Of a DNA stretch of 8,397 bases, positions 1 to 6,440 are shown piece by piece (the first letter of the stretch is position 1; each line of letters starts with the position of its first letter). The translations under genes and the position numbers were made by a program. The stretch comes from UKL13-2 sp964417885. GTDB lineage: Bacteria > Pseudomonadota > Gammaproteobacteria > Burkholderiales > Usitatibacteraceae. The notes beneath the pieces were generated by a model, which was given only the letters and a program-made list of their open reading frames with translations, made no database searches and was not told where the DNA came from. The DNA lies in contig CAYQKN010000159.1 of the NCBI GenBank assembly GCA_964417885.1, positions 1-8,397 of the forward strand, given 5' to 3'.

Positions 1-1
1 C

Positions 2-208
2 TCGCGCGATCCGGGCAAGCCGGGCCGCCTGCGGCTGATGTACGAGGCCAATCCGATGGCCATGATCGTCGAGCAGGCGGGTGGTGCGGCGACCACCGGC
101 CACGAGCGGATTCTCGACCTGCAACCGACCGGCCTGCACCAGCGGGTGCCGGTGATGCTGGGCTCGAAAAACGAAGTGGAACGCGTTGCGTCGTATCACC
201 AAAAGTGA
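2..208 (+). CDS. fbp: Fructose-1,6-bisphosphatase class 1, C-terminal part (5' end outside window)
   Basis: Only the last 68 residues are in the window; the gene enters from the left edge and ends at TGA 206-208. FBPase hydrolyses fructose-1,6-bisphosphate to fructose-6-phosphate in gluconeogenesis and, where present, the Calvin cycle, in the cytoplasm. The visible part holds the family's C-terminal core: a GRLRLMYEANPMA stretch followed by VEQAGG, then ILDLQPTGLHQRVP and GSKNEVERV. The Glu of YEANP matches the conserved metal-binding glutamate of the family (Glu280 in the pig enzyme). The tail ends at the usual place, so the C-terminus looks intact. A long hairpin starts two bases after the stop. 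The family assignment is secure; start, length and promoter cannot be seen. Confidence 0.93.
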   Translation, partial: SRDPGKPGRLRLMYEANPMAMIVEQAGGAATTGHERILDLQPTGLHQRVPVMLGSKNEVERVASYHQK

Positions 209-210
209 AA

Positions 211-270
211 CTCAAGCACTGGCGCGGCTTTCGAGGCAAAAGGCGCCTGAAAGCCGCGCCAGTGCTTGAG
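211..270. repeat. Long perfect hairpin directly after fbp
   Basis: A 22-bp arm at 211-232 is the exact reverse complement of 249-270. After one unpaired base (233), the pairing continues with AGGC (234-237) against GCCT (245-248), leaving a 7-nt loop. It begins two bases after the fbp stop, as expected for a transcription terminator or 3' mRNA stabiliser. The plus-strand flank on the right (GTTGGCTG) is not U-rich. The minus-strand flank reads TTTCACTTTT, so a classical terminator would face the wrong way for fbp. The fold is seen directly; the role is inference. A REP-like or MITE-like remnant is an alternative. Confidence 0.75.
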
Positions 271-329
271 GTTGGCTGCCGAGCCTTGCCCCTGCCCGAA
301 CGGCACCGCGCTCCGAAATTGCCACGCCG

Positions 330-863
330 ATGACCGCACCGGTCGAACCCCCAAGCTGGCCGCGCCGCGCGTTGCGCACCCTGCTCGCCATCCCACTCGC
401 GATCTGGATTTTTCTCGAGGAATGGGTCTGGGATCACGTCCTCACTTTCATGGCCTGGCTGGGCCGCCTGCCGCCGGTTCACTGGGTCGAGACGAAGATT
501 GCCGCGCTGCCGGCCTACGCCGCGCTGATTGCTTTCCTGATCCCGGCCGCCATCCTGCTGCCGTTCAAGCTGGCCGCGTTCTGGCTGATCGCCAGCGGCC
601 ACAAGATGCTCGGCGTGTCGGTGTTCGTCATTGCCAAGATCATCGGCACGGCGTTTCTGGCGCGCATCTTTTCACTGACCAAGAATGCCCTGCTCACCAT
701 CGGCTGGTTCAATCGCGCCTATTTCGCCATCACCGGCTGGAAGGAGCGGCTCTACGCCACCGTGCGCGCGCTGCCGGCCTACCAGCGGGTGCGCGCCTGG
801 GCGCACGCTGCCAGACTGGCGATGCGTGAATGGTGGCGCGACACCTTCGGCGCGGCGCGCTGA
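330..863 (+). CDS. Small integral membrane protein of unknown function
   Basis: This 177-residue protein is not one I can name. It starts at ATG 330; no clear Shine-Dalgarno sequence precedes it, and I found no better in-frame start upstream. The N-terminus is basic (WPRRALR). Hydrophobic segments lie at about residues 17-40, 62-89 and 93-115, interrupted by charged turns such as FLEEWVWDH, SGHKM and LTKN. The C-terminal 60 residues are amphipathic and rich in Arg, Trp and Ala, probably cytoplasmic. Two or three membrane passes are likely. The start lies 121 bp after the fbp stop, across a strong hairpin, and phaC follows 286 bp later with its own probable control region, so it may be transcribed alone or by read-through from fbp. 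Continuous hydrophobic patterning supports this frame over the overlapping Arg/Pro-rich frames. The function is unknown. Confidence 0.8.
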   Translation: MTAPVEPPSWPRRALRTLLAIPLAIWIFLEEWVWDHVLTFMAWLGRLPPVHWVETKIAALPAYAALIAFLIPAAILLPFKLAAFWLIASGHKMLGVSVFVIAKIIGTAFLARIFSLTKNALLTIGWFNRAYFAITGWKERLYATVRALPAYQRVRAWAHAARLAMREWWRDTFGAAR

Positions 864-931
864 CCAGCGGGTTCAGCAGCCTGCGCGGCAGGCAATAATT
901 TGCCGGGCTGGGCACGATTCCTGACTGCCGG

Positions 932-945
932 TTGATCCCGGTCAA
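932..945 (+). promoter_or_regulatory. FNR/ANR-like operator upstream of phaC
   Basis: The sequence TTGAT-CCCG-GTCAA matches the FNR/ANR/DNR consensus TTGAT-N4-ATCAA at 9 of 10 fixed positions; the one change (G for A in the right half) is a common variant. It lies 204 bp before the phaC ATG, in the 286-bp region between the membrane-protein gene and phaC. I could not assign a convincing -10 hexamer; TAGACA at 974-979 is the nearest candidate and sits slightly farther from the box than a class II site would. Oxygen-responsive control of phaC is an inference from the motif and from a second similar box upstream of the facing operon. Apart from this box, a weak 24-codon ORF at 1079-1153 and the phaC ribosome binding site, I see nothing in 864-1149. 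Confidence 0.55.
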
Positions 946-1138
946 GCGAGCGATTTGCCGCTGTCGCAAACTGTAGACACGACCATTGCTTGCGCGCGAG
1001 GCAGGTGCAGCCGCGCTCTCACGCCACAAAATTTCGCAACCGCCCAGCGCGCATCTGCTGCGGGCGAGCCTGAAGGACATGAGTGGCCAACCCCGGTGGC
1101 AAGTGTTTGTCGCCGCCCAGGCGTGGCTTTCCCAGACC

Positions 1139-1143
1139 GGAGA
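1139..1143 (+). promoter_or_regulatory. Ribosome binding site that fixes the phaC start
   Basis: GGAGA ends 6 bases before the ATG at 1150. The same reading frame stays open back to a TTG at 955, which would add 65 residues, but that extension lacks a good ribosome binding site, is Arg/Cys-rich, and would put the start only 10 bp after the FNR-like box. The ATG at 1150 gives the usual class I PhaC length. Confidence 0.75.
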
Positions 1144-1149
1144 ATCGTC

Positions 1150-2952
1150 ATGAACGAACGCAACCTGCCCACCCCCGTCGCGCCAGCCGCGCCGCACCCT
1201 GCCGAACATCTGGCGCAGACGCTGGACCGTCGCGCCCAGGTCGCGATGGCGCGGATGAACTCCGGGCTGTCGCCGATCTCGATGGCGCTGGCCTATACCG
1301 ACTGGGCCCTGCACCTGGCGGCCTCGCCGGGTACCCAGGTGCGGCTGGCCAGACAGGCACAGGAGCAGGCGATGGAGTGGGTCACGCACGAGATGGCGTC
1401 GTTGTTGCCGCTCGCCAGCGAGGCGCGCCGACAACACCCGCTGGAACAGGCGCTGGCCGCGGACGACCGCTTTGCCGACCCGGCGTGGAAAAAACATCCG
1501 TGGAGCGCGCTGGCGGCCGCCAACAAGTCGCTCGAGCGCTGGTGGCAGCATGCCTGCAACATTCGCGGCATGTCCGACCACAGCCGCGAGCAGATGGGCT
1601 TCTACACCCGGCAATGGGTGGACATGGTGGCGCCCAGCAACTGGGTGGCGTCCAACCCGCAGGCGCTGCAGAAAGCGATGCAGAGTTCCGGCGCCAGCCT
1701 GATGCAGGGTGCGCAGCACGCGGTCGAGCAGCTGCGATTGCGCCATAGCAAGGAACCGGTTCACAGCCGCGAAGGCGATTCCGGGCCGGGCGCGGGCATG
1801 GCGATGACACCGGGCCAGGTGGTGATGAAGAACAGCCTGATCGAACTGATTCAATACACGCCCACCACCCGCCAGGTGCTGAAGGAACCGGTGCTGATCG
1901 TGCCGTCGTGCATCATGAAGTACTACATCCTCGACCTGACGCCGCAGAACTCGCTGGTGCGCTGGCTGGTCGGCCAGGGTCACACCGTGTTCATCGTGTC
2001 ATGGCGCAACCCGGATGAAAACGACGCGCTGCTCGGCATGGACGACTACGTGCGCAGCGGCGTGCTGGCCGCGCTGGATTATGTGCGCCGCGAAATCGAC
2101 CTGCCGGTCCACCTGGCCGGCTACTGCCTGGGGGGCACCTTTACCGCGATGGCCGCCGCCGCGATTGAAAACGGCACCGCCAAGGTATCCGGCAAGGGTC
2201 ACCCGCTGGCCAGCCTGACCCTGCTGGCCGCCGAGACCGATTTCACCGAACCGGGCGAGATGGGCGTGTTGATCGATGAAGCGCAGGTGGAAATGCTCGA
2301 GGCGATGATGGCCGAGAAGGGCTTCCTCACCGGGCAGCAGATGGCGGCATCGTTCCAGTTCCTGCATGCGCGCGACCTGGTCTGGTCCAACCGCACCAAA
2401 ACCCTGCTGCTGGGCGAGCCCGCGTTCGCCAACGAGCTGATGGTGTGGAACGCCGATGTCACGCGGCTGCCGGCGGTGATGCACAGCCAGTATCTGCGCC
2501 GCATGTACCTGGCCAACGAATTGGCCGAAGGCCGTTACAAGTTCGAGGGCAAGGCGCTGTCGCTGCACGATATCCGCGTGCCGCTGTTCGTCGTCGGCAC
2601 CGTCAAGGACCACGTCTCGCCGTGGCGATCGGTCTACAAGATTCACCATCTGGTCAGGGGCGAAGTCACCTTCGTGCTGACCAACGGCGGCCACAACGCC
2701 GGCATCGTCTCCGAGCCCGGCCATGCCGGCAGGCACTATCAGCTGCAGGCACTGTCGCCAACCCAGCCGCGCCAGACGCCGGATGAATGGGTGGCCAAAG
2801 CGGCACGGCATGAAGGCAGCTGGTGGACGGCGTGGCATGGCTGGCTGGCGAAACGCAGCTCGGCACGAAAAGTCGCGGCGCGGATTCCGCCGCGCGACAA
2901 ATCGCTGGGCGCGGCGCCCGGAACCTACGTCATGCAGCGTTACAACGACTGA
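1150..2952 (+). CDS. phaC: Class I poly(3-hydroxyalkanoate) synthase
   Basis: This 600-residue enzyme polymerises (R)-3-hydroxyacyl-CoA into polyhydroxyalkanoate, releasing CoA, at the surface of storage granules. The N-terminal part (to about residue 270) is the PhaC_N region. The rest is an alpha/beta-hydrolase fold with the synthase signatures PSCIMKYYILDL, VSWRNPDEN and the lipase-like box GYCLGG. The catalytic triad is Cys326, Asp487 (in TVKDHVSPW) and His515 (in TNGGHNAG). Its spacing, 161 and 28 residues, is the same as in Cupriavidus necator PhaC (Cys319, Asp480, His508). The C-terminus carries the usual GSWW motif and ends PGTYVMQRYND. Length and composition fit class I, which needs no PhaE or PhaR subunit. 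No phaA or phaB is nearby; instead a hydratase-phosphotransacylase fusion and acetate kinase face it. The stop overlaps the 3' end of ackA by 13 bp. The FNR-like box at 932-945 suggests oxygen-linked regulation. Confidence 0.96.
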   Translation: MNERNLPTPVAPAAPHPAEHLAQTLDRRAQVAMARMNSGLSPISMALAYTDWALHLAASPGTQVRLARQAQEQAMEWVTHEMASLLPLASEARRQHPLEQALAADDRFADPAWKKHPWSALAAANKSLERWWQHACNIRGMSDHSREQMGFYTRQWVDMVAPSNWVASNPQALQKAMQSSGASLMQGAQHAVEQLRLRHSKEPVHSREGDSGPGAGMAMTPGQVVMKNSLIELIQYTPTTRQVLKEPVLIVPSCIMKYYILDLTPQNSLVRWLVGQGHTVFIVSWRNPDENDALLGMDDYVRSGVLAALDYVRREIDLPVHLAGYCLGGTFTAMAAAAIENGTAKVSGKGHPLASLTLLAAETDFTEPGEMGVLIDEAQVEMLEAMMAEKGFLTGQQMAASFQFLHARDLVWSNRTKTLLLGEPAFANELMVWNADVTRLPAVMHSQYLRRMYLANELAEGRYKFEGKALSLHDIRVPLFVVGTVKDHVSPWRSVYKIHHLVRGEVTFVLTNGGHNAGIVSEPGHAGRHYQLQALSPTQPRQTPDEWVAKAARHEGSWWTAWHGWLAKRSSARKVAARIPPRDKSLGAAPGTYVMQRYND

Positions 2953-4139
2953 CGCGGCGCGACCAGCGCGGCCGCCTCGCGCGCCGCGACCTGGCCTTCG
3001 TCGGTCGGCACCACCCAGATTTCCACCCGGCTGTCGCCGGCGTGAATGGCTGCCACCTGGTCGCCGGAAGCCTGCCGGTTCAGCGCCGGGTCGACGATCA
3101 CACCGAGATGCGACAGGCCGTCGCACACCTGCTGGCGCAACACGCCATCGTGTTCGCCGATGCCGCCGCTGAAGGCCAGCACATCGATGCCGGACATGCA
3201 GGCAACCATGGCGCCGGCTTCGCGTATCACGCGATGGGTAAACAGGTCGATCGCCCGCTGTGCGGGCGCACTGCCGTCGGCGCGCAGCCGGCGCATGTCG
3301 GCCGAGATGCCCGACACGCCCAGCAGGCCGCTCTGCTTGTACAGCAGCGTTTGCAGCCGGTCGTGGTCCCAGCCCTGTTCCAGCAGATAGAGCAGCACGC
3401 CCGGATCGAGTGACCCGGTGCGGGTGCCCATCATCAGTCCCTCGAGCGCGGAAAATCCCATGCTGGTGGCGACGCTTTGGCCGCCGCGCGCCGCGCACAG
3501 GCTGGCGCCGTTGCCCAGGTGCGCCATCAGCACCCGGTCGCGGCCGCGCCGGCTGGCCGCCAGCAGCGCGTCGATGACGAACTGGTAGGACAGGCCGTGG
3601 AAACCGTAGCGGCGCACGCCAATCTCGGTCAGCGACTGCGGCAGGGCAAAGGTGTATTCGAGCTCGCTGATCGTGGCGTGAAACGCGGTATCAAAGCAGG
3701 CCACCTGCGGCAGGCCGGGAAAGGCCTCGCGAAACGCGCGAATGCCCTCCAGGTTGTGCGGCTGGTGCAGTGGCGCCAGGGAATTGAGTCGCGCCAGCTG
3801 GTCGAGGATGGCATCGGTCACGATCACGCTGGCGCGAAACGTGCGGCCGCCATGCACCACCCGGTGCGCAACCGCCTCGATCGGCGGCAGGTCCGGCTCG
3901 GCGGCCAGCAGCTCGTGCAGGCTGAACAGCGCGTCGCGGAACGGGTCAGAATGCGCGCCGGGCAGGGCGCGACGCAGGGTCGCATCGCCGCCGACCGACC
4001 AGGACATTTCCGGCGTGCCGTCGGGCTCCAGGCCCTGGATGCTGCCGGTCAGCACGCAGGCCTGCACCTCACCGTCGCGTAGGGGGTGCAGCGAGAACTT
4101 GAGTGTCGACGATCCGGCGTTGACGGCAAGGATGGCCAT
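2940..4139 (-). CDS. ackA: Acetate kinase (or related short-chain acyl kinase)
   Basis: This 399-residue cytoplasmic kinase converts acyl-phosphate and ADP to carboxylate and ATP, and back; full family length. The ASKHA-fold phosphate motif VNAGSSTLKFSL is at the N-terminus with Asn7. Further active-site residues by family comparison are Arg93 (HRVVHGG), His125, Asp150 (FDTAFH), His181 (YGFHG), Asn210 (HLGNGAS), Arg240 (GTRTGSLDP) and Glu381 (PTDEG). The motif usually written FHGTSH reads FHGLSY here, so the second histidine (His184 of the Methanosarcina enzyme) is Tyr185. The start is ATG 4139, 9 bp after the pta-like stop, so the two are clearly co-transcribed. The 3' end overlaps phaC by 13 bp. 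Acetate, propionate or butyrate could be the true substrate; sequence alone does not decide. Confidence 0.95.
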   Translation of the reverse strand: MAILAVNAGSSTLKFSLHPLRDGEVQACVLTGSIQGLEPDGTPEMSWSVGGDATLRRALPGAHSDPFRDALFSLHELLAAEPDLPPIEAVAHRVVHGGRTFRASVIVTDAILDQLARLNSLAPLHQPHNLEGIRAFREAFPGLPQVACFDTAFHATISELEYTFALPQSLTEIGVRRYGFHGLSYQFVIDALLAASRRGRDRVLMAHLGNGASLCAARGGQSVATSMGFSALEGLMMGTRTGSLDPGVLLYLLEQGWDHDRLQTLLYKQSGLLGVSGISADMRRLRADGSAPAQRAIDLFTHRVIREAGAMVACMSGIDVLAFSGGIGEHDGVLRQQVCDGLSHLGVIVDPALNRQASGDQVAAIHAGDSRVEIWVVPTDEGQVAAREAAALVAPRQSL

Positions 4140-4148
4140 GCCGGCCGC

Positions 4149-5582
4149 CTACTCGCCGGCCGGCCAGGTCTTGCGCGGGTGATCGCGGCGCGCGTTGTGC
4201 GCCGCCAGCAGCGCCAGCAGGGCGGATGCCACCCGCGCCATCGGCCCATCGGCACGGCTGGTGAGCGCAATCGGCACCCGCGCGCCCAGCACCAGGCCGG
4301 ACAGCGTCGCGCCGGCCAGGTATTCCAGCTGCTTGGCCAGCATGTTGCCGCTTTCCAGATCCGGCACGGCGAGAATATCGGCGTCACCCGCGACCGGCGA
4401 CTCGATCTGCTTCATGTGCGCGGCGTGGGCGGAAATGGCGTTGTCGAACGCGAGCGGGCCATCGAGAATGCCGCCCTTGATCTGGCCGCGGCTGGCCATT
4501 TTGCACAGCGCCGCCGCATCGATGGTCGACGGGATGTTCGGGTTGACCATTTCGACCGCCGACAGGATCGCCACCTTCGGGCACTCGACCCCCATCACCC
4601 GCGCGAAGTCGATCGCGTTCTGGATGATGTCCACCTTGTCGTCCAGGCTGGGACGGATGTTCAGCGCCGCGTCGGTGATCAGCAGCGGCTTGGGGTAGAG
4701 CGGGATGTCGAAGCGGAAAATATGCGACATGCGCCGCTCGGTGCGCAGCGCCGGGCGGGCCAGCACCGCATGAATCAGTTCATCGGTGTGCAGGCTGCCC
4801 TTCATCAGGATTTCAACCTTCCCGTCGGCCGCCATGTCGGCGGCCAGCTCGGCCGCCGCGTGGCTGTGCGGCACGGCGATGATCTCGGCACCGGTCAGGT
4901 CGATACCGGCGCGTTCGGCGATATGGCGCATGCGCGATTCCGGGCCGATCAGCACCGGAATGATCAGGCCGAAGCGGGCCGCATCCATGGCACCCTGCAG
5001 CGACTCCGCGTCGCACGGATGCACCACCGCGCAGCGCACCGCCTGCAGGCCGTTGCCCAGCGCCATCAGGTCCTTGAAGCGGGCGTCCGGATCGAACAAT
5101 TGAATCTTCGGCGCCGTCACCCGCGGCCGGCTCACCTTCTGCGTCGGCGCCAGCACTCGCGCGGTGCCGAACAGCACCTGCTCGTGCTTCTGGTTGACCA
5201 CCTGGCAGTCGAGCTCGATCGACTTGCGCGCATCGTTCTTGCTGACCACCGTGGCCGTCACCGCCAGCGTGTCGCCGATGCGCACCGCCTTGGTGAAATG
5301 CAGTTCCTGGTCGAGGTAAATGGTGCCCGGGCCGGGAAACTCGGTGCCGAGCAGGGCCGAAATCAGCGCGCCGCCCCACATGCCGTGGGCAATGACGCCG
5401 TGAAAAAAGGTGTCGTTGGCGTAATCGGGATCGAGATGGGCCGGGTTGGTGTCGCCGGAAACGGCGGCGAAGGCCTGGATGTCGCTCAGCGTCAGCGTGC
5501 GCAGCAGGCGCGCGCTCTGGCCCACGCGCAGCTCGTCATAGGTATGGTTTTCGATGTGTTCGGTTTGAAAGTTGGTGTTCAT
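4149..5582 (-). CDS. Bifunctional MaoC-type enoyl-CoA hydratase / phosphate acetyl- or butyryltransferase
   Basis: This is a 477-residue fusion. Residues 1 to about 150 are a hot-dog-fold MaoC-like domain with the hydratase motif SGDTNPAHLDPDYA; Asp44 and His49 have the five-residue spacing of the catalytic pair in PhaJ-type (R)-specific enoyl-CoA hydratases, followed by GVIAHGMW. About residue 160 to the end is a PTA/PTB domain (acyl-CoA + Pi to acyl-phosphate + CoA), with SAVEMVNPNIPSTIDAAAL, GQIKGGILDGPLAFDNAIS and the C-terminal ADILAVPDLESGNMLAKQL block. The start is ATG 5582 with only a weak GGAC upstream. It is the first gene of an operon with ackA, which can use its acyl-phosphate product. 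The facing phaC could use its hydratase product, (R)-3-hydroxyacyl-CoA. An FNR-like box lies about 175 bp upstream. This domain pairing is a known proteobacterial fusion; chain-length preference is not visible. Confidence 0.93.
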   Translation of the reverse strand: MNTNFQTEHIENHTYDELRVGQSARLLRTLTLSDIQAFAAVSGDTNPAHLDPDYANDTFFHGVIAHGMWGGALISALLGTEFPGPGTIYLDQELHFTKAVRIGDTLAVTATVVSKNDARKSIELDCQVVNQKHEQVLFGTARVLAPTQKVSRPRVTAPKIQLFDPDARFKDLMALGNGLQAVRCAVVHPCDAESLQGAMDAARFGLIIPVLIGPESRMRHIAERAGIDLTGAEIIAVPHSHAAAELAADMAADGKVEILMKGSLHTDELIHAVLARPALRTERRMSHIFRFDIPLYPKPLLITDAALNIRPSLDDKVDIIQNAIDFARVMGVECPKVAILSAVEMVNPNIPSTIDAAALCKMASRGQIKGGILDGPLAFDNAISAHAAHMKQIESPVAGDADILAVPDLESGNMLAKQLEYLAGATLSGLVLGARVPIALTSRADGPMARVASALLALLAAHNARRDHPRKTWPAGE

Positions 5583-5754
5583 GCGTCAGGTCCGTCAGTG
5601 AAACAGTGGAGAGAATGCGCCGCGAATATTGCACGGGTGCGATGGCCGACCCCGCCGCTGGTACGGGGGGTTCTTGTCGTTGGCAAACACTCCAAGAGCG
5701 ATGATTACACGATAGCGCGTTGCGCTGTTTCGCGGGACGAAAGGCGCACAACAG

Positions 5755-5768
5755 ATGATCCTGATCAA
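5755..5768 (-). promoter_or_regulatory. FNR/ANR-like operator upstream of the pta-ackA operon
   Basis: On the minus strand the sequence reads TTGAT-CAGG-ATCAT, matching TTGAT-N4-ATCAA except for the last base. It lies in the 282-bp gene-free stretch 5583-5864, centred about 50 bp upstream of a possible minus-strand -10 element TATCGT (5709-5714). That spacing would place the box near -60, like a class I FNR site. No good -35 accompanies it, as expected for an activator-dependent promoter. The match is seen; the regulator and TSS are inferred. Confidence 0.55.
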
Positions 5769-5773
5769 ATAAA

Positions 5774-5790
5774 TATTGCGTTGCACAATA
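5774..5790. promoter_or_regulatory. Inverted repeat next to the FNR-like box
   Basis: TATTG-N7-CAATA lies 5 bp beyond the FNR-like box on its upstream side relative to pta, inside an A/T-rich island unusual for this GC-rich region. It could be a second regulator's operator or part of an upstream promoter element. No family is assigned. A further short inverted repeat, CGCCC (5794-5798) and GGGCG (5807-5811), follows it and may be the end of the accessory segment. Confidence 0.3.
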
Positions 5791-5864
5791 CGTCGCCCGT
5801 CGCAGTGGGCGTTTCACCGGGATCGGATGGGCAAAGTCTAGGACTGGTGCGGGTTTCGGGGCAT

Positions 5865-6250
5865 TTATGGCTGGAAAGGCTCACCAATGCTGGAGTTTGA
5901 CTGTTTTTGATAGCCTGCCTCTTGTGCGCGTCGAATTATCACTCTTGCCAGAGCCGCGCCTACGCCGCTGCCCTGCACGCGGGTGTCAACAAACATGCTC
6001 TTCTTCTCGCAACTTTCAGCGTCCAGCTTCCGGTAAGCGACCGCGCCCATCGTCATGCACCAGCAGCAGACAGCCATCTGGTGCCCTGAATTTACCGGGC
6101 AGCTGTTGCCAGCTCGGCGAGGAGAGATTCGTATTACTGGTCAATCACCGGAAGGTGATCTGAGTAGGTGGCCTTCATCCACTCGACATATTTCATCGCC
6201 AACTGGCGATAGTCGTCGAAGTGTTCAACTGAATCGGCAACTTTGAGATA
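5865..6250 (-). pseudogene. Decayed GNAT N-acetyltransferase, split over three frames
   Basis: Read from right to left, a GNAT-like protein can be followed through three frames. The first (6250 to about 6137) gives YLKVADSVEHFDDYRQLAMKY and ends at an in-frame TAA (6134-6136), after which YESLLAELAT continues. A +1-type shift near 6101-6108 leads to LPGKFRAPDGCLLLVHDDG. A second shift near 6040-6050 leads to GAVAYRKL, then MFVDTRVQGSGVGAAL, the acetyl-CoA-binding motif A, and RAQEAGYQK. Homology then stops: the usual last 40 or so residues are replaced by a short unrelated tail ending at TAA 5865-5867. The start codon is also missing, since the frame runs straight into attC-like sequence. A whole single-domain acetyltransferase cassette has evidently been lost to mutation. 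The substrate is unknown. Confidence 0.75.
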
Positions 6251-6301
6251 GCCCTTGGACGTCCCTCTCGATGGAAGGGTTAGGCCGCATTCTGGACCAG
6301 C
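6247..6301. repeat. Left copy of 55-bp exact duplication at the assembly gap
   Basis: This segment is identical, base for base, to 6402-6456 on the other side of the N run. It begins GATAGCCCTTGG and ends CTGGACCAGC immediately before the first N. It contains the half attC and the last codons of a GNAT gene, so the left copy is probably the overlapping end of a contig, not a second genomic copy. Confidence 0.9.
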
Positions 6302-6401
6302 NNNNNNNNNNNNNNNNNNNNNNNNNNNNNNNNNNNNNNNNNNNNNNNNNNNNNNNNNNNNNNNNNNNNNNNNNNNNNNNNNNNNNNNNNNNNNNNNNNN
6401 N
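6302..6401. other. Assembly gap of exactly 100 N
   Basis: One hundred undetermined bases, the conventional placeholder for a gap of unknown size. The flanks share an exact 55-bp overlap, which suggests the two contigs may simply abut. Reading frames that cross it are artefacts. Confidence 0.97.
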
Positions 6402-6440
6402 GATAGCCCTTGGACGTCCCTCTCGATGGAAGGGTTAGGC
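6402..6440 (-). repeat. Truncated attC recombination site (5' half only)
   Basis: On the minus strand it begins with the core site GCCTAAC (6440-6434), continues CCTTCCATCGAGAGGGACG, and then GTCCAAGGGCT. This matches the opening half of a common proteobacterial attC type. The complementary second half and the closing GTTRRRY core are missing: after GGGCTATC the sequence runs into the GNAT pseudogene. The stop codon of the GNAT gene is part of the core site, as is usual for cassettes. A deletion joining attC to the next gene, or collapse of a repeat in assembly, would both explain it. Confidence 0.6.

Noticed and set aside
955..1149. N-terminal extension of PhaC from a TTG start at 955 (665 residues)
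   Set aside because: The extension is Arg/Cys-rich, lacks a convincing ribosome binding site and starts 10 bp from the FNR-like box; ATG 1150 has GGAGA at good spacing and gives the usual family length.
730..1983. 417-codon open frame on the minus strand opposite phaC
   Set aside because: It runs antisense to a secure phaC with intact triad, is His/Arg-rich low-complexity sequence with no recognisable family, and reflects GC-rich codon bias.
4086..5900. 604-codon open frame on the plus strand opposite the pta-like gene
   Set aside because: It is antisense to a clearly recognised two-domain enzyme, and its composition (Arg, His, Gln, Val) is typical of a shadow frame.
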